Below are positions 8,569 through 16,459 of a stretch of 43,291 bases of DNA, in pieces. Position numbers and translations under genes: made by a program. The DNA is taken from positions 1-43,291 of the forward strand of contig JAFRVY010000039.1 in assembly GCA_017438285.1 (NCBI GenBank), given 5' to 3'. The notes below the pieces were generated by a model. The model made no database searches. It saw nothing but the letters and a program-made list of their open reading frames with translations, and was not told where the DNA came from. Position 1 is the first letter of the stretch. Each line of letters begins with the position of its first letter. The stretch comes from Bacillota bacterium. Its GTDB lineage: Bacteria; Bacillota; Clostridia; Peptostreptococcales; Anaerovoracaceae.

Positions 8569-9299
8569 GGCGTTTGAGCAGTGAAGTCATAAAAAAAGCC
8601 TTTGTGGACAGCATCCCGATCATGGCAGGATATGTGTTCATCGGTATCGGCTTCGGTATCATCATGGTGGACAAAGGTATGGGGATCTGGTGGGTGCTCG
8701 CGGCATGCGTCCTCATCTATTCCGGCGCCATGCAGTTCGTGACCATCAATCTGATTACGGGCGGCGCTTCCTTTGTCGCGTCTGCAGTCACCGCGCTCAT
8801 GGTCAGCTGCAGACACCTGTTTTACGGTATTTCCATGATCGACGGGTACAAAGGCGCAGGCTGGAAGAAACCATATCTGATCTACGCGTTGACAGATGAG
8901 ACCTACGCGCTGGTATGCCGGGACAATCTGCCGGAGGGGATGGATAAACACACCTACAGCTTTCTTGTTTCCCTGTTCAATCAGTGTTACTGGCTGATTG
9001 GATGCGCACTCGGCGCACTGGCAGGATCAGTCATCGCCTTCAGTACGGAAGGGATCGATTTCGCCATGACGGCGCTCTTTGTCAGCATCTTCGTCGACCA
9101 GTGGACAGAAACGAAGGACAGATCCTCGGCCCTGACGGGCGTCGGCGTGAGTCTGCTGTGTCTAATCATATTCGGACCGCAGCACTTCCTGATTCCGACC
9201 ATGATCGGCATCACAGGCGTACTGACATTGATCGAACTGATCCGGACAAAGCGCAGAGCGATCGATCCATTTGAGAAGGGCGGTGATCAGAATGACTGA
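8565..9299 (+). CDS. azlC: AzlC family permease (large subunit of branched-chain amino acid exporter)
   Basis: A 244-residue inner-membrane protein with about six to seven hydrophobic helices, the large subunit of AzlCD-type exporters. Known members export branched-chain amino acids or analogues. Family signatures are FVDSIPIMAGYVFIGIGFGI at the N-terminus, SGAMQFVTINLITGGAS, MVSCRHLFYGISMID and ALTDETYAL. The small subunit gene azlD follows with an 8-base overlap, the classical arrangement. The pairing with an upstream ABM enzyme is not standard and the exported substrate is undetermined. Confidence 0.9.
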   Translation: MRRLSSEVIKKAFVDSIPIMAGYVFIGIGFGIIMVDKGMGIWWVLAACVLIYSGAMQFVTINLITGGASFVASAVTALMVSCRHLFYGISMIDGYKGAGWKKPYLIYALTDETYALVCRDNLPEGMDKHTYSFLVSLFNQCYWLIGCALGALAGSVIAFSTEGIDFAMTALFVSIFVDQWTETKDRSSALTGVGVSLLCLIIFGPQHFLIPTMIGITGVLTLIELIRTKRRAIDPFEKGGDQND

Positions 9300-9627
9300 C
9301 GCTGCAGCTTTTGCTCTGATCACGATCGTGATCTGCGGGCTGGTAACCCAGGCGCTGCGATTTCTGCCCTTTGCACTGTTCAGCGGCGGGCGCGGAACGC
9401 CGAGATACGTCGCATGGCTGGGCAAAGTCCTGCCGTACGCAATCATGGGCATGCTCTGCGTGTACTGCCTTAGGGACGTGACCTTCAGCGCGGCATCCGG
9501 CTGGGCACCATCGGCCATTGCGGTTGCACTGGTCATCGCGCTGCAGGCGTGGAAGCACAATTCGCTTCTCAGCATCGGCGCAGGCACCATCTGTTATATG
9601 TTTCTCGTGCAGGCAGTGTTCGTTTGA
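9292..9627 (+). CDS. azlD: AzlD family small membrane subunit
   Basis: A 111-residue protein with about four hydrophobic helices, matching the small AzlD subunit that partners AzlC. The family pattern is seen in TQALRFLPFALF, PRYVAWLGKVLPYAIMGML and AVALVIALQAWKHNSLLSI. I chose the ATG at 9292 rather than the upstream TTG (9271): MTDAAAFAL begins directly at the first helix and GGGCGGTGATC provides a weak ribosome site. It overlaps azlC by 8 bases. Confidence 0.88.
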   Translation: MTDAAAFALITIVICGLVTQALRFLPFALFSGGRGTPRYVAWLGKVLPYAIMGMLCVYCLRDVTFSAASGWAPSAIAVALVIALQAWKHNSLLSIGAGTICYMFLVQAVFV

Positions 9628-9667
9628 CGACAGTGATTACATTGTGAACTATTGAAAGGATATGACT

Positions 9668-9886
9668 ATGGAAACATTTGCACAGAAATTCATAAAGATA
9701 TATGACCGCAAGATCCTCAGCGGGGAAACGACTTTCGGAAGGTCGGGCATAAACTCCAGTGATTTTATTAGGATCTGCATCGACGGGGATTACGTCTTTT
9801 CGAGAGAAGCCATTGAGATCATCCGCGAGAAGATGCCGCTCACCGATGAGGAGTTTGAATCCCTCATCGAATACGTGGAGGACTAG
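9668..9886 (+). CDS. Small hypothetical protein
   Basis: A 72-residue soluble, acidic protein not recognised from any family. It begins METFAQKFIKIYDRKI and ends in an acidic helix (LTDEEFESLIEYVED). No transmembrane segment or cysteine pair stands out; the whole looks alpha-helical. The ATG at 9668 is preferred to the one at 9662 because GAAAGGA (9653-9659) is then 8 bases upstream. A rho-independent terminator follows 50 bases past the stop. It lies 40 bases after azlD and may be co-transcribed with it. Function unknown. Confidence 0.55.
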   Translation: METFAQKFIKIYDRKILSGETTFGRSGINSSDFIRICIDGDYVFSREAIEIIREKMPLTDEEFESLIEYVED

Positions 9887-9936
9887 CCGGTCATCTGCAT
9901 AGCAATTATTTTAATGATAGAAATAAGGAATGATAC

Positions 9937-9972
9937 GAGGAGAATGCTCTGCAGCGGAGCATCCTCTTTTTT
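9937..9972 (+). terminator. Rho-independent terminator
   Basis: GAGG...ATGCTC pairs with GAGCATCCTC (stem 9937-9966, with a three-base AGA bulge and a short loop TGCAGCG), followed by six T residues (9967-9972). It ends the ABM-azlCD-small-protein unit. Confidence 0.75.
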
Positions 9973-10030
9973 ATGGTCGCCGCGATATTGCGGCATCCTA
10001 TTCAACGAGCTGAGAAAGTGTCAAAAAGAG

Positions 10031-10059
10031 TTGACTTTTATGTAGGGATTTAATATACT
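10031..10059 (+). promoter_or_regulatory. Promoter of the fatty-acid synthesis operon
   Basis: TTGACT (10031-10036) and TATACT (10054-10059) are 17 bases apart, a near-consensus sigma-A promoter. Predicted transcription start is at about 10066, leaving an 80-base untranslated leader before acpP. The rest of the 260-base gap (9887-10147) holds the preceding terminator and the operator described next. Confidence 0.7.
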
Positions 10060-10067
10060 ACCAATAG

Positions 10068-10080
10068 TTAGATTATCTAA
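10068..10080. promoter_or_regulatory. FabT-like operator at the fab transcription start
   Basis: TTAGATTATCTAA is a perfect palindrome around a single central base. It resembles the FabT/MarR box known from Gram-positive fab promoters (TTTGATTATCAAA-like), differing at one symmetric position. It covers roughly +2 to +14 of the predicted transcript, so a bound protein would block initiation. The operon itself encodes a FabT-like MarR protein (15985-16458), the obvious candidate ligand. Site identity is inference from similarity and context. Confidence 0.6.
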
Positions 10081-10147
10081 TTGTTTAGCGCAAATTAGTT
10101 ATTTTAGCACGTTATATTTAATATTGAGAAAAAGAGAGGTAAGAAAC

Positions 10148-10369
10148 ATGTTATTTGATCAGATTGCAGAAATCGTTGCAGAACACCTGGATTGCGACAA
10201 GGAAGAAATTAAGGCAGAATCAACTTTTGAATCACTGGGAATCGACTCACTGGATGCAGTTGAACTGGTTATGAAGCTTGAAGAAAGCCTTGACGTTCAG
10301 CTTGACCTTGACAGAGATCTGGCAACGATCGATGAGCTGGTTAAGTTCGTAGAAGAAAAGATGAACTAG
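10148..10369 (+). CDS. acpP: Acyl carrier protein
   Basis: A 73-residue acidic four-helix protein that carries the growing acyl chain on a phosphopantetheine arm. The attachment serine is Ser34 in GIDSLDAVEL. The ATG at 10148 is used because AGAGAGGT lies just upstream; an in-frame TTG further upstream would add a basic tail not seen in ACPs. It is the first gene of the fab operon, under the promoter and operator at 10031-10080. Confidence 0.95.
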   Translation: MLFDQIAEIVAEHLDCDKEEIKAESTFESLGIDSLDAVELVMKLEESLDVQLDLDRDLATIDELVKFVEEKMN

Positions 10370-10409
10370 TACCAGAAGGTAAGGCTTAAGCCAGAAGGAC
10401 GGCAACATT

Positions 10410-11354
10410 ATGAAAAAAAGTAAAATAGCTGAAATGCTGGGCATCAAGTATCCGGTATTTCAGGGTGGAATGGCATGGGTAGCCGATGCGGAGCTCGCAG
10501 CGGCTGTTTCTAATGCCGGTGGTCTGGGAATCATCGCCGCAGGTAATGCTGACGGCGACTACGTAAGAGCCCAGATCAGAAAAGCAAAAGAGCTTACAGA
10601 CAAGCCTTTTGGACTTAATATCATGCTGCTGAGCCCATTCGTAGAGGAAGTGGCTCAGATCGCAGCAGAGGAAAAAGTTGCAGTAGTAACCACAGGCGCC
10701 GGGAATCCTGCGAAGTACATGGCATTATGGAAAGAAGCGGGAATCAAGGTCATCCCTGTGGTTCCTTCGATTACATTTGCTAAGATCGCCGTAAGAAACG
10801 GCGCAACAGCTGTTATCGCCGAGGGCGGAGAGAGCGGCGGCCATATCGGAGAACTGACTACGATGGCTCTCGTTCCGCAGGTCGTCGACATCGTCGACAT
10901 TCCTGTTATCGCTGCCGGCGGTATTGCTGATGGCCGCGGCGTGGCTGCAGCCTTTGCACTTGGCGCTGACGCCGTACAGCTGGGAACAAGATTCCTGTCT
11001 GCCAAGGAGTGCAACATCCATGAGAACTACAAGAAAAAGGTTCTCAAGGCAGGCGACACGGCAACCGTTGTTACAGGCAGAAGACTGGGACATCCGGTTA
11101 GAAGCATCAAGAACCAGTTTGCGAGAGAATATGGAAAGATCGAGTACACTGATATATCCGATCAGGAACTGGATGATTTCGCTGCCGGCAGACTGCGTAT
11201 GGCAGTCGTGGATGGCGACGAAAAGAACGGCTGCTTCCTGGCTGGACAGATCGCAGCAATGGTAAACGAAGAACAGACTTGTAAAGAAATCATTGAAGAT
11301 CTTATGAGCGACACTGAGAGAGTCCTCAAGGAAATGGCTCAGTACAGCGAATAG
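10410..11354 (+). CDS. fabK: Enoyl-ACP reductase FabK (FMN)
   Basis: A 314-residue flavoenzyme performing the last, NAD(P)H-dependent reduction of each elongation round. The TIM-barrel start reads IKYPVFQGGMAWVADAELAAAV, with GGLGIIAAGN. The FabK signature AEGGESGGHIGE near residue 135-146 includes the catalytic His, and AAGGIADGRG and GADAVQLGTRFL are the FMN phosphate loop. The position between acpP and fabD is the standard FabK location in Bacillota and distinguishes it from general nitronate monooxygenases. Its presence instead of FabI predicts low sensitivity to FabI inhibitors (family knowledge). Confidence 0.94.
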   Translation: MKKSKIAEMLGIKYPVFQGGMAWVADAELAAAVSNAGGLGIIAAGNADGDYVRAQIRKAKELTDKPFGLNIMLLSPFVEEVAQIAAEEKVAVVTTGAGNPAKYMALWKEAGIKVIPVVPSITFAKIAVRNGATAVIAEGGESGGHIGELTTMALVPQVVDIVDIPVIAAGGIADGRGVAAAFALGADAVQLGTRFLSAKECNIHENYKKKVLKAGDTATVVTGRRLGHPVRSIKNQFAREYGKIEYTDISDQELDDFAAGRLRMAVVDGDEKNGCFLAGQIAAMVNEEQTCKEIIEDLMSDTERVLKEMAQYSE

Positions 11355-11373
11355 GATCAGGGAGGAAACACTT

Positions 11374-12291
11374 ATGGGAAAGATCGCTTTTGTATTTGCA
11401 GGACAGGGTGCACAGTACCCTGGAATGGGTAAAGATGTGGCTGAATACAGTGAAGCGGCTGCAGCGGTTTTTGCAGCGGCGGACGAGGTACGTCCGGGCA
11501 CGAGCAGAATGTGCTTCGATGGCACAGAAGCCGAGCTTGCAGAAACCAAAAACACACAGCCGTGTATCTATACAGTCGACCTTGCTATAGCAGCTGCTTT
11601 GGAAGAAAAGGGAATCAAAGCTGATTGTACGGCAGGATTTTCTCTTGGGGAATTGGCAGCGCTGTCTTATGCAAAGGCGTTCGATTTCCAGAGTGGCCTT
11701 AAACTCGTCGGTGAGCGCGGCGCTCTGATGCAGACCGCATCGGAGAAGCACGACACCGGTATGGCAGCCGTACTGAAGCTGTCAGACGAAAAAATCGAAG
11801 AGCTGGCCGCAAAATATGAGAACGTATATCCTGTCAACTTCAACTGCAACGGCAACGTTACGGTAGCTGCTGACAGCGAAGAACTCAAGGCCTTTGCAGA
11901 AGATGTAAAGGCTGAACGCGGACTGGCAAGGTTCCTGAAAGTAAGCGGAGCTTTCCACTCACCATATATGTCTGAGGCTGCCGAAGGATTTGGAAAGGTC
12001 CTCGCAGACGCCGAGGTCAATGAAGTGGAAATCCCCGTTTATTCGAACCGCACAGCACTTCCGTATGAGGGAGACTATAAAGATCTCCTCCAGCAGCAGA
12101 TCATCAATCCGGTAAGATGGAAGACCCTTATCGAGAACATGATCGCGGAAGGCGTAGACACATTCATCGAACTGGGACCGGGCAAAGCCCTGACCTCGAT
12201 GATCACCCGTATATCTAAGGAAGTTACAGCTCTCAACGTCAGCGATGTTGAAAGTCTGGAAAAAACAGTAGAAAGGATATCAGAATGTTAA
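11374..12291 (+). CDS. fabD: Malonyl-CoA:ACP transacylase
   Basis: A 305-residue transferase loading malonate from CoA onto ACP. The start KIAFVFAGQGAQYPGMGKD is diagnostic. The nucleophile motif is GFSLGE (usually GHSLGE) with Ser91; the catalytic His is in GAFHSPYM near residue 196. The ATG follows GGGAGG by 8 bases. The last codons overlap fabG by 7 bases. The His-to-Phe change next to the nucleophile is a mild variation seen in some homologues. Confidence 0.95.
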   Translation: MGKIAFVFAGQGAQYPGMGKDVAEYSEAAAAVFAAADEVRPGTSRMCFDGTEAELAETKNTQPCIYTVDLAIAAALEEKGIKADCTAGFSLGELAALSYAKAFDFQSGLKLVGERGALMQTASEKHDTGMAAVLKLSDEKIEELAAKYENVYPVNFNCNGNVTVAADSEELKAFAEDVKAERGLARFLKVSGAFHSPYMSEAAEGFGKVLADAEVNEVEIPVYSNRTALPYEGDYKDLLQQQIINPVRWKTLIENMIAEGVDTFIELGPGKALTSMITRISKEVTALNVSDVESLEKTVERISEC

Positions 12292-13019
12292 AAGGAAAAA
12301 CAGCTGTAGTAACTGGGGGCAGCCAGGGGATTGGTAAAGTTACAGCACTTAAACTTGCCGCTGAAGGCGCCAACATTGTAATCATCCACATGGGAACAGA
12401 AGAAGATGCTGCTGCAGCATGTTCTGAGATCGAGGCTTTTGGTGTAAAGGCAAAGGCTCTGAGACTGGACGTTTCAGACTTTGAGGCTGTAAAGGCGGCA
12501 GTAGCAGACATTATCGGAGAATTCGGAACGATCGATGTTCTGGTCAACTGCGCAGGTATCACAAGAGACGGACTGATCGCAATGATGAAGGAAGAGAACT
12601 TCGATGCAGTTATCAACGTAAACCTGAAGGGTACGTTCAACATGATCAGACACTGCACACCGTTCTTCATCAAGCAGAAGGGCGGAGCGATCGTCAACGT
12701 TTCATCCGTATCCGGCATCATGGGCAATGCGGGACAGGCGAACTACAGTACTTCAAAGGCCGGCGTCATCGGTCTGACGAAGTCAACTGCAAAGGAACTG
12801 GTCGGCAGAGGCGTAAGATGCAATGCGGTTGCTCCGGGATTCGTCGCAACGGCTATGACAGAGAACCTGAGCAAGAACAACAAGCTGGTTGATGCTATTC
12901 CGATGAAGAGAATGGCTACCGCAGAAGAAGTCGCTGATGTAATCGTATTCCTCGCATCCGACAAGGCTAGCTATGTAACAGGCGAAGTCATCAAGGTTGA
13001 CGGCGGAATAGCAATGTAG
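12285..13019 (+). CDS. fabG: 3-oxoacyl-ACP reductase
   Basis: A 244-residue short-chain dehydrogenase reducing 3-ketoacyl-ACP with NADPH. The cofactor loop is TGGSQGIG (residues 9-16), followed by NCAG. The catalytic Ser-Tyr-Lys set lies in NVSSVSG and YSTSKAG. The C-terminus DGGIAM is typical of FabG. It overlaps fabD and precedes fabF by 15 bases. Confidence 0.95.
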   Translation: MLKGKTAVVTGGSQGIGKVTALKLAAEGANIVIIHMGTEEDAAAACSEIEAFGVKAKALRLDVSDFEAVKAAVADIIGEFGTIDVLVNCAGITRDGLIAMMKEENFDAVINVNLKGTFNMIRHCTPFFIKQKGGAIVNVSSVSGIMGNAGQANYSTSKAGVIGLTKSTAKELVGRGVRCNAVAPGFVATAMTENLSKNNKLVDAIPMKRMATAEEVADVIVFLASDKASYVTGEVIKVDGGIAM

Positions 13020-13034
13020 TGAGAGGTAAGATTT

Positions 13035-14270
13035 ATGGAAAGAAAAGTAGTAGTTACCGGGCTGGGAGCAATCACTCCCCTCGGCAATGATGTAGATACA
13101 TTATGGAACAACCTGATCGCAGGTAAGCTGGGAATCGGTCCGATCACCAGATTTGATACGACTGATTATGCCGTAAAAATCGGTGCAGAGGTCAAGGATT
13201 TTGACCCAAAGGACTGGATGGAAAAGGGTGATGTCAGAAAGTCTGACCACAACGTCCACATGGCAGTAGCAGCTGCGGCACAGGCTGTTAATGACAGCGG
13301 TATCGAAGGTCACTTCGAGCCGGAAAAGACCGGCGTATATTTCGGATCCGGAATCGGCGGAATCGAAACATTTGAAGATACATATCAGAAACTCCTCGAA
13401 AAGGGACCGAGATTCGTATCTCCATACTTCATTCCGATGATGATCCCGAACATGGCAGCAGGCACCATCGCCATCAGATATGGCATGAGAGGACCGGCGC
13501 TTCCGGCAGTTTCAGCATGTGCATCAGGAACGAACGCGATCGGTGAAGCTCTCAGAGCTGTAAGACACGGTTATTGCGATGTTATGGTCACAGGCGGTAC
13601 GGAAGCGGCACTGACAAGATCCAGCGTTGCAGGATTCATCAAGATGCAGGCCCTGAACATGACCGATGACGTTACACGCGCAAGTCTTCCGTTCCACAAG
13701 GACAGAGGCGGATTCGTAATTGGCGAGGGCGCAGGCGCAATGGTAATCGAAAGTGAAGAACACGCACTGGCAAGAGGCGCAAAGATCTACGCTGAACTTT
13801 GCGGCTACGGTTCCACATGCGACGCTCACCACATGACAGCTCCGGACCCTGAAGCAAAGGCCGGTTCAGCAGCCATTAGAGACGCATGGGTAGAAGGCGG
13901 ATCACCGGATGCATCGACGATCTATGTCAATGCACACGGCACAGGAACTCCGCTCAACGATAAATCAGAGACGATCGCACTGAAGAAAGTATTCGGCGAG
14001 GACGCCTACAAGCTGATCATCAGCTCCACTAAGTCCATGACCGGCCACATGCTGGGCGGAACCGGTGCAGTGGAAGGCATCGCATCGATCCTGGCAATCA
14101 AGGAAGGAATGATCCCGCCGACCATCGGTCTGGATGATCCTGACCCTGAATGCGACCTGGATTACACGCCGCTTACAGCACGCAAGGCAGACGTTGACTT
14201 CGCACTGTCCACATCTCTTGGATTCGGCGGACACAACGCTTGCATCGCATTCAAGAAGTACGAAGGTTAG
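13035..14270 (+). CDS. fabF: 3-oxoacyl-ACP synthase II (first copy)
   Basis: A 411-residue condensing enzyme elongating acyl-ACP with malonyl-ACP. The nucleophile Cys sits in VSACASGTNAIGEA near residue 162. The two histidines are in NAHGTGTPLND (about 301) and KSMTGHMLGGTGAVE (about 336), and the C-terminus FGFGGHNACI is standard. AGAGGT precedes the ATG. A second, clearly diverged KS gene lies beyond fabZ, so the two probably differ in chain-length or unsaturation preference. Confidence 0.95.
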   Translation: MERKVVVTGLGAITPLGNDVDTLWNNLIAGKLGIGPITRFDTTDYAVKIGAEVKDFDPKDWMEKGDVRKSDHNVHMAVAAAAQAVNDSGIEGHFEPEKTGVYFGSGIGGIETFEDTYQKLLEKGPRFVSPYFIPMMIPNMAAGTIAIRYGMRGPALPAVSACASGTNAIGEALRAVRHGYCDVMVTGGTEAALTRSSVAGFIKMQALNMTDDVTRASLPFHKDRGGFVIGEGAGAMVIESEEHALARGAKIYAELCGYGSTCDAHHMTAPDPEAKAGSAAIRDAWVEGGSPDASTIYVNAHGTGTPLNDKSETIALKKVFGEDAYKLIISSTKSMTGHMLGGTGAVEGIASILAIKEGMIPPTIGLDDPDPECDLDYTPLTARKADVDFALSTSLGFGGHNACIAFKKYEG

Positions 14271-14296
14271 TCTTTGGAAGAGATAGGAGAAAACCG

Positions 14297-14740
14297 ATGA
14301 ATAAACAGGAAATCATGGAGATCCTCCCGCATAGAGACAAAATGCTTCTCGTAGAAGAAGCGGAAGTCGAAGAAGTTGAGGGTAAGGACGGTGAAATGAA
14401 GAAAGTGTCCCACGGAAAGTACCACGTAAGAGGAGACGAGTTCTTCCTCCAGGGTCATTTCCCGGGCAACCCGATCGTTCCCGGCGTCATCCTTTGTGAG
14501 ATGATGGCGCAGTCCACATGTGTACTGCTGCAGGACGCAATGGAAGAGGGAATGTCATCTCTGTTTACAGGTCTTAAGGACGTCAAGTTCAAGAACCCTG
14601 TAAAGCCTGGCGACACATTCGAATCGACATGTGAGATCACCAGGAAGATGCCGCCGTTCTATTTCGCAAAGGGCGAAGGATATGTAAATGGAAAGCTGGC
14701 TGTTAAGGCTGAGTTCTCATTTGCACTGATCAAAGCCTAG
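14297..14740 (+). CDS. fabZ: 3-hydroxyacyl-ACP dehydratase
   Basis: A 147-residue hot-dog-fold dehydratase. The start MNKQEIMEILPHRDKMLLVEE is classic FabZ, and the catalytic motif GHFPGNPIVPGVILCEMMAQ is intact (His, then Glu four turns later in the helix). The ATG at 14297 follows AGGAGA by 6 bases; the longer in-frame extension would overlap fabF and lacks a ribosome site. Residues 25-40 carry an extra charged insertion (EEVEGKDGEMKK) compared with many FabZ proteins. Confidence 0.93.
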   Translation: MNKQEIMEILPHRDKMLLVEEAEVEEVEGKDGEMKKVSHGKYHVRGDEFFLQGHFPGNPIVPGVILCEMMAQSTCVLLQDAMEEGMSSLFTGLKDVKFKNPVKPGDTFESTCEITRKMPPFYFAKGEGYVNGKLAVKAEFSFALIKA

Positions 14741-14752
14741 GGAGACACACAT

Positions 14753-15982
14753 ATGAGCAAAAAACTTGTTATCACAGGCATGGGGGCAGTAACGCCGATC
14801 GGCATCGGCGTCGATGCGTATTGGGAGAACCTCATTGCCGGTAAAACAGGAATCGACTATATAACGAGTATCGACACAGAGGAACTGCCGGTCAAATTTG
14901 CCGGAGAGTGCAGGGAATTCGTAGCTAAGGAATTCATGCCGCGAAAGCTTTCCAGTGAGATGGACAGATTCATGCAGCTGGCATTCGTTGCAGCCAATCA
15001 GGCGATCGAGAACAGCGGCGGAGTCGTTGAACCGTACAGAACGGGTATCACAGTAGGTACCGCGCTGAACGGCATCAAGACCATCACAGAGACGGAGAGA
15101 CAGTATACCAAGTCCGCTTTCAAGAGAGTCGGACCGAGATTTTTGCCGAAATCACTGGGCAACGTCAGTGCCTCACAGATCGCCATCGCAAATGACATCC
15201 ACGGACCGAGCATGACGCTGAACACGGCGTGCGCATCGGGCGGAGACGCCATCACACTGGCATCTTTGATGATCAATGGCGGCATGGCGGACACCATGGT
15301 CGCTGTCGGAGCCGAGTCAGGTACAGAAACGATCCTGATCCAGTCTCTTGCAGGCGCACAGGCACTGTCGGTATTTAACGAGGACCCGAAGAGAGCATGC
15401 AGACCGTTTGACAAGGATAGAGACGGATTCGTTCTTGGCGAAGGCGCAGGCGCTCTGGTCATCGAGACAGAAGAACATGCAAAGGCTCGCGGAGCCAAAA
15501 TCTACGCCTACATTCTGGGCTGTGGAAACAATACCGATGCATATCATCCTGTTACGCCTAGACCTGACGGCGAAGGCGAGATTTTGTGCATGAAACAGGC
15601 TTTGGAGACAGCAGGTATCGGTCTCGAGGAGATCGGATACATCAACGCTCACGGTACGGCGACCATCAAGGGAGATATCGTGGAAAGCGAATCCGTGCGC
15701 GAGGTATTTGGCGATCATGCGGACAACATCGTTCTGAACTCGACAAAGGCCGCAACGGGGCACATGATGGGCGCTGGCGGAATCACGGAAGTGATCACCT
15801 GCGTTAAGGCTCTGGAAACAGGTCTCGTCGCTCCGACGCTGAACCTTGAGAACAAGGATCCTGAGTGCAACCTCAATTACGTATCAGAACTGACTAAGGT
15901 CGAAGGCCTGAAGTATGCCATGTCCAATGCATTTGGATTCGGCGGACAGAATTCCAGCATCATCGTTGGAAAGTATGAGTAG
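14753..15982 (+). CDS. fabF: 3-oxoacyl-ACP synthase, second divergent copy
   Basis: A 409-residue beta-ketoacyl synthase II-type enzyme. The nucleophile Cys is in NTACASGGDAIT near residue 163; the catalytic histidines lie in NAHGTATIKGD and STKAATGHMMGAGG. These motifs differ from the first copy (GTATIKGD against GTGTPLND; KAATGHMMGAGG against KSMTGHMLGGTG), so this is an old paralog and not a recent duplicate. It lies between fabZ and the MarR regulator. In other Bacillota a dedicated KS next to a dehydratase serves unsaturated fatty-acid synthesis (FabN/FabO). That role here is only a suggestion. Confidence 0.9.
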   Translation: MSKKLVITGMGAVTPIGIGVDAYWENLIAGKTGIDYITSIDTEELPVKFAGECREFVAKEFMPRKLSSEMDRFMQLAFVAANQAIENSGGVVEPYRTGITVGTALNGIKTITETERQYTKSAFKRVGPRFLPKSLGNVSASQIAIANDIHGPSMTLNTACASGGDAITLASLMINGGMADTMVAVGAESGTETILIQSLAGAQALSVFNEDPKRACRPFDKDRDGFVLGEGAGALVIETEEHAKARGAKIYAYILGCGNNTDAYHPVTPRPDGEGEILCMKQALETAGIGLEEIGYINAHGTATIKGDIVESESVREVFGDHADNIVLNSTKAATGHMMGAGGITEVITCVKALETGLVAPTLNLENKDPECNLNYVSELTKVEGLKYAMSNAFGFGGQNSSIIVGKYE

Positions 15983-15984
15983 TC

Positions 15985-16458
15985 ATGAAAGATTTTTCGA
16001 ATCAGTTCAATAAGAAGATCGTGGAAGCGTATCACAATCTGCTTCTGATGGAGGAAACGAAGCGCAAATACAGCAGCGCCAGTTTCTCCTTCAGAGACAG
16101 GAACGCGATCGCATTCCTCAAGATGAACCCGGACGAGACGAAGGTAAGCGATCTGGCGGACTACCTGAAGATCAGCAGACCGTCAGCGACGACGCTTGTC
16201 AAAAAGCTGGAAAAACACGGGTTGATTCAGCGTGTCCCGAAACCCGGCAACAGCAAGGTCACGCTCCTCAAACTGACGAGCAAGGGACGCAGATTCTCAT
16301 CCTATCACAAGCGATACACGGATCGGCTTATAGAAAGGATCAACGAAGAGTTCACGGACGAAGAAAAAGAGATCCTCTACAGAGGGTTTAGCAAACTCAA
16401 TGATTTCTTTATAGAGAGCATCAACGAGTCGAACGAAAAACATAAACGGAGAGATTAA
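15985..16458 (+). CDS. fabT: MarR family regulator, FabT-like
   Basis: A 157-residue winged-helix protein. The DNA-binding part reads VSDLADYLKISRPSATTLVKKL followed by a basic wing (IQRVPKPGNSKVTLLKLTSKG), with dimerising helices at both ends. It starts 2 bases after the second KS gene and is inside the fab operon. FabT proteins repress fab genes with acyl-ACP as co-repressor (family knowledge). The palindrome at 10068-10080 is the expected target, which would make an autoregulatory loop. Unusually, the regulator is at the distal part of the operon and not the first gene. The symbol rests on context as much as on sequence. Confidence 0.75.
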   Translation: MKDFSNQFNKKIVEAYHNLLLMEETKRKYSSASFSFRDRNAIAFLKMNPDETKVSDLADYLKISRPSATTLVKKLEKHGLIQRVPKPGNSKVTLLKLTSKGRRFSSYHKRYTDRLIERINEEFTDEEKEILYRGFSKLNDFFIESINESNEKHKRRD

Positions 16459-16459
16459 A

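Noticed and set aside
10097-10112. Second FabT-like palindrome in the acpP leader (AAATTAGTTATTTT)
   Set aside because: Only about nine of fourteen positions are symmetric, no better than expected in AT-rich leader sequence.
10410-11354. Nitronate monooxygenase (2-nitropropane dioxygenase) annotation
   Set aside because: The fold is shared, but the ESGGHIGE motif and the acpP-fabD position fit FabK.
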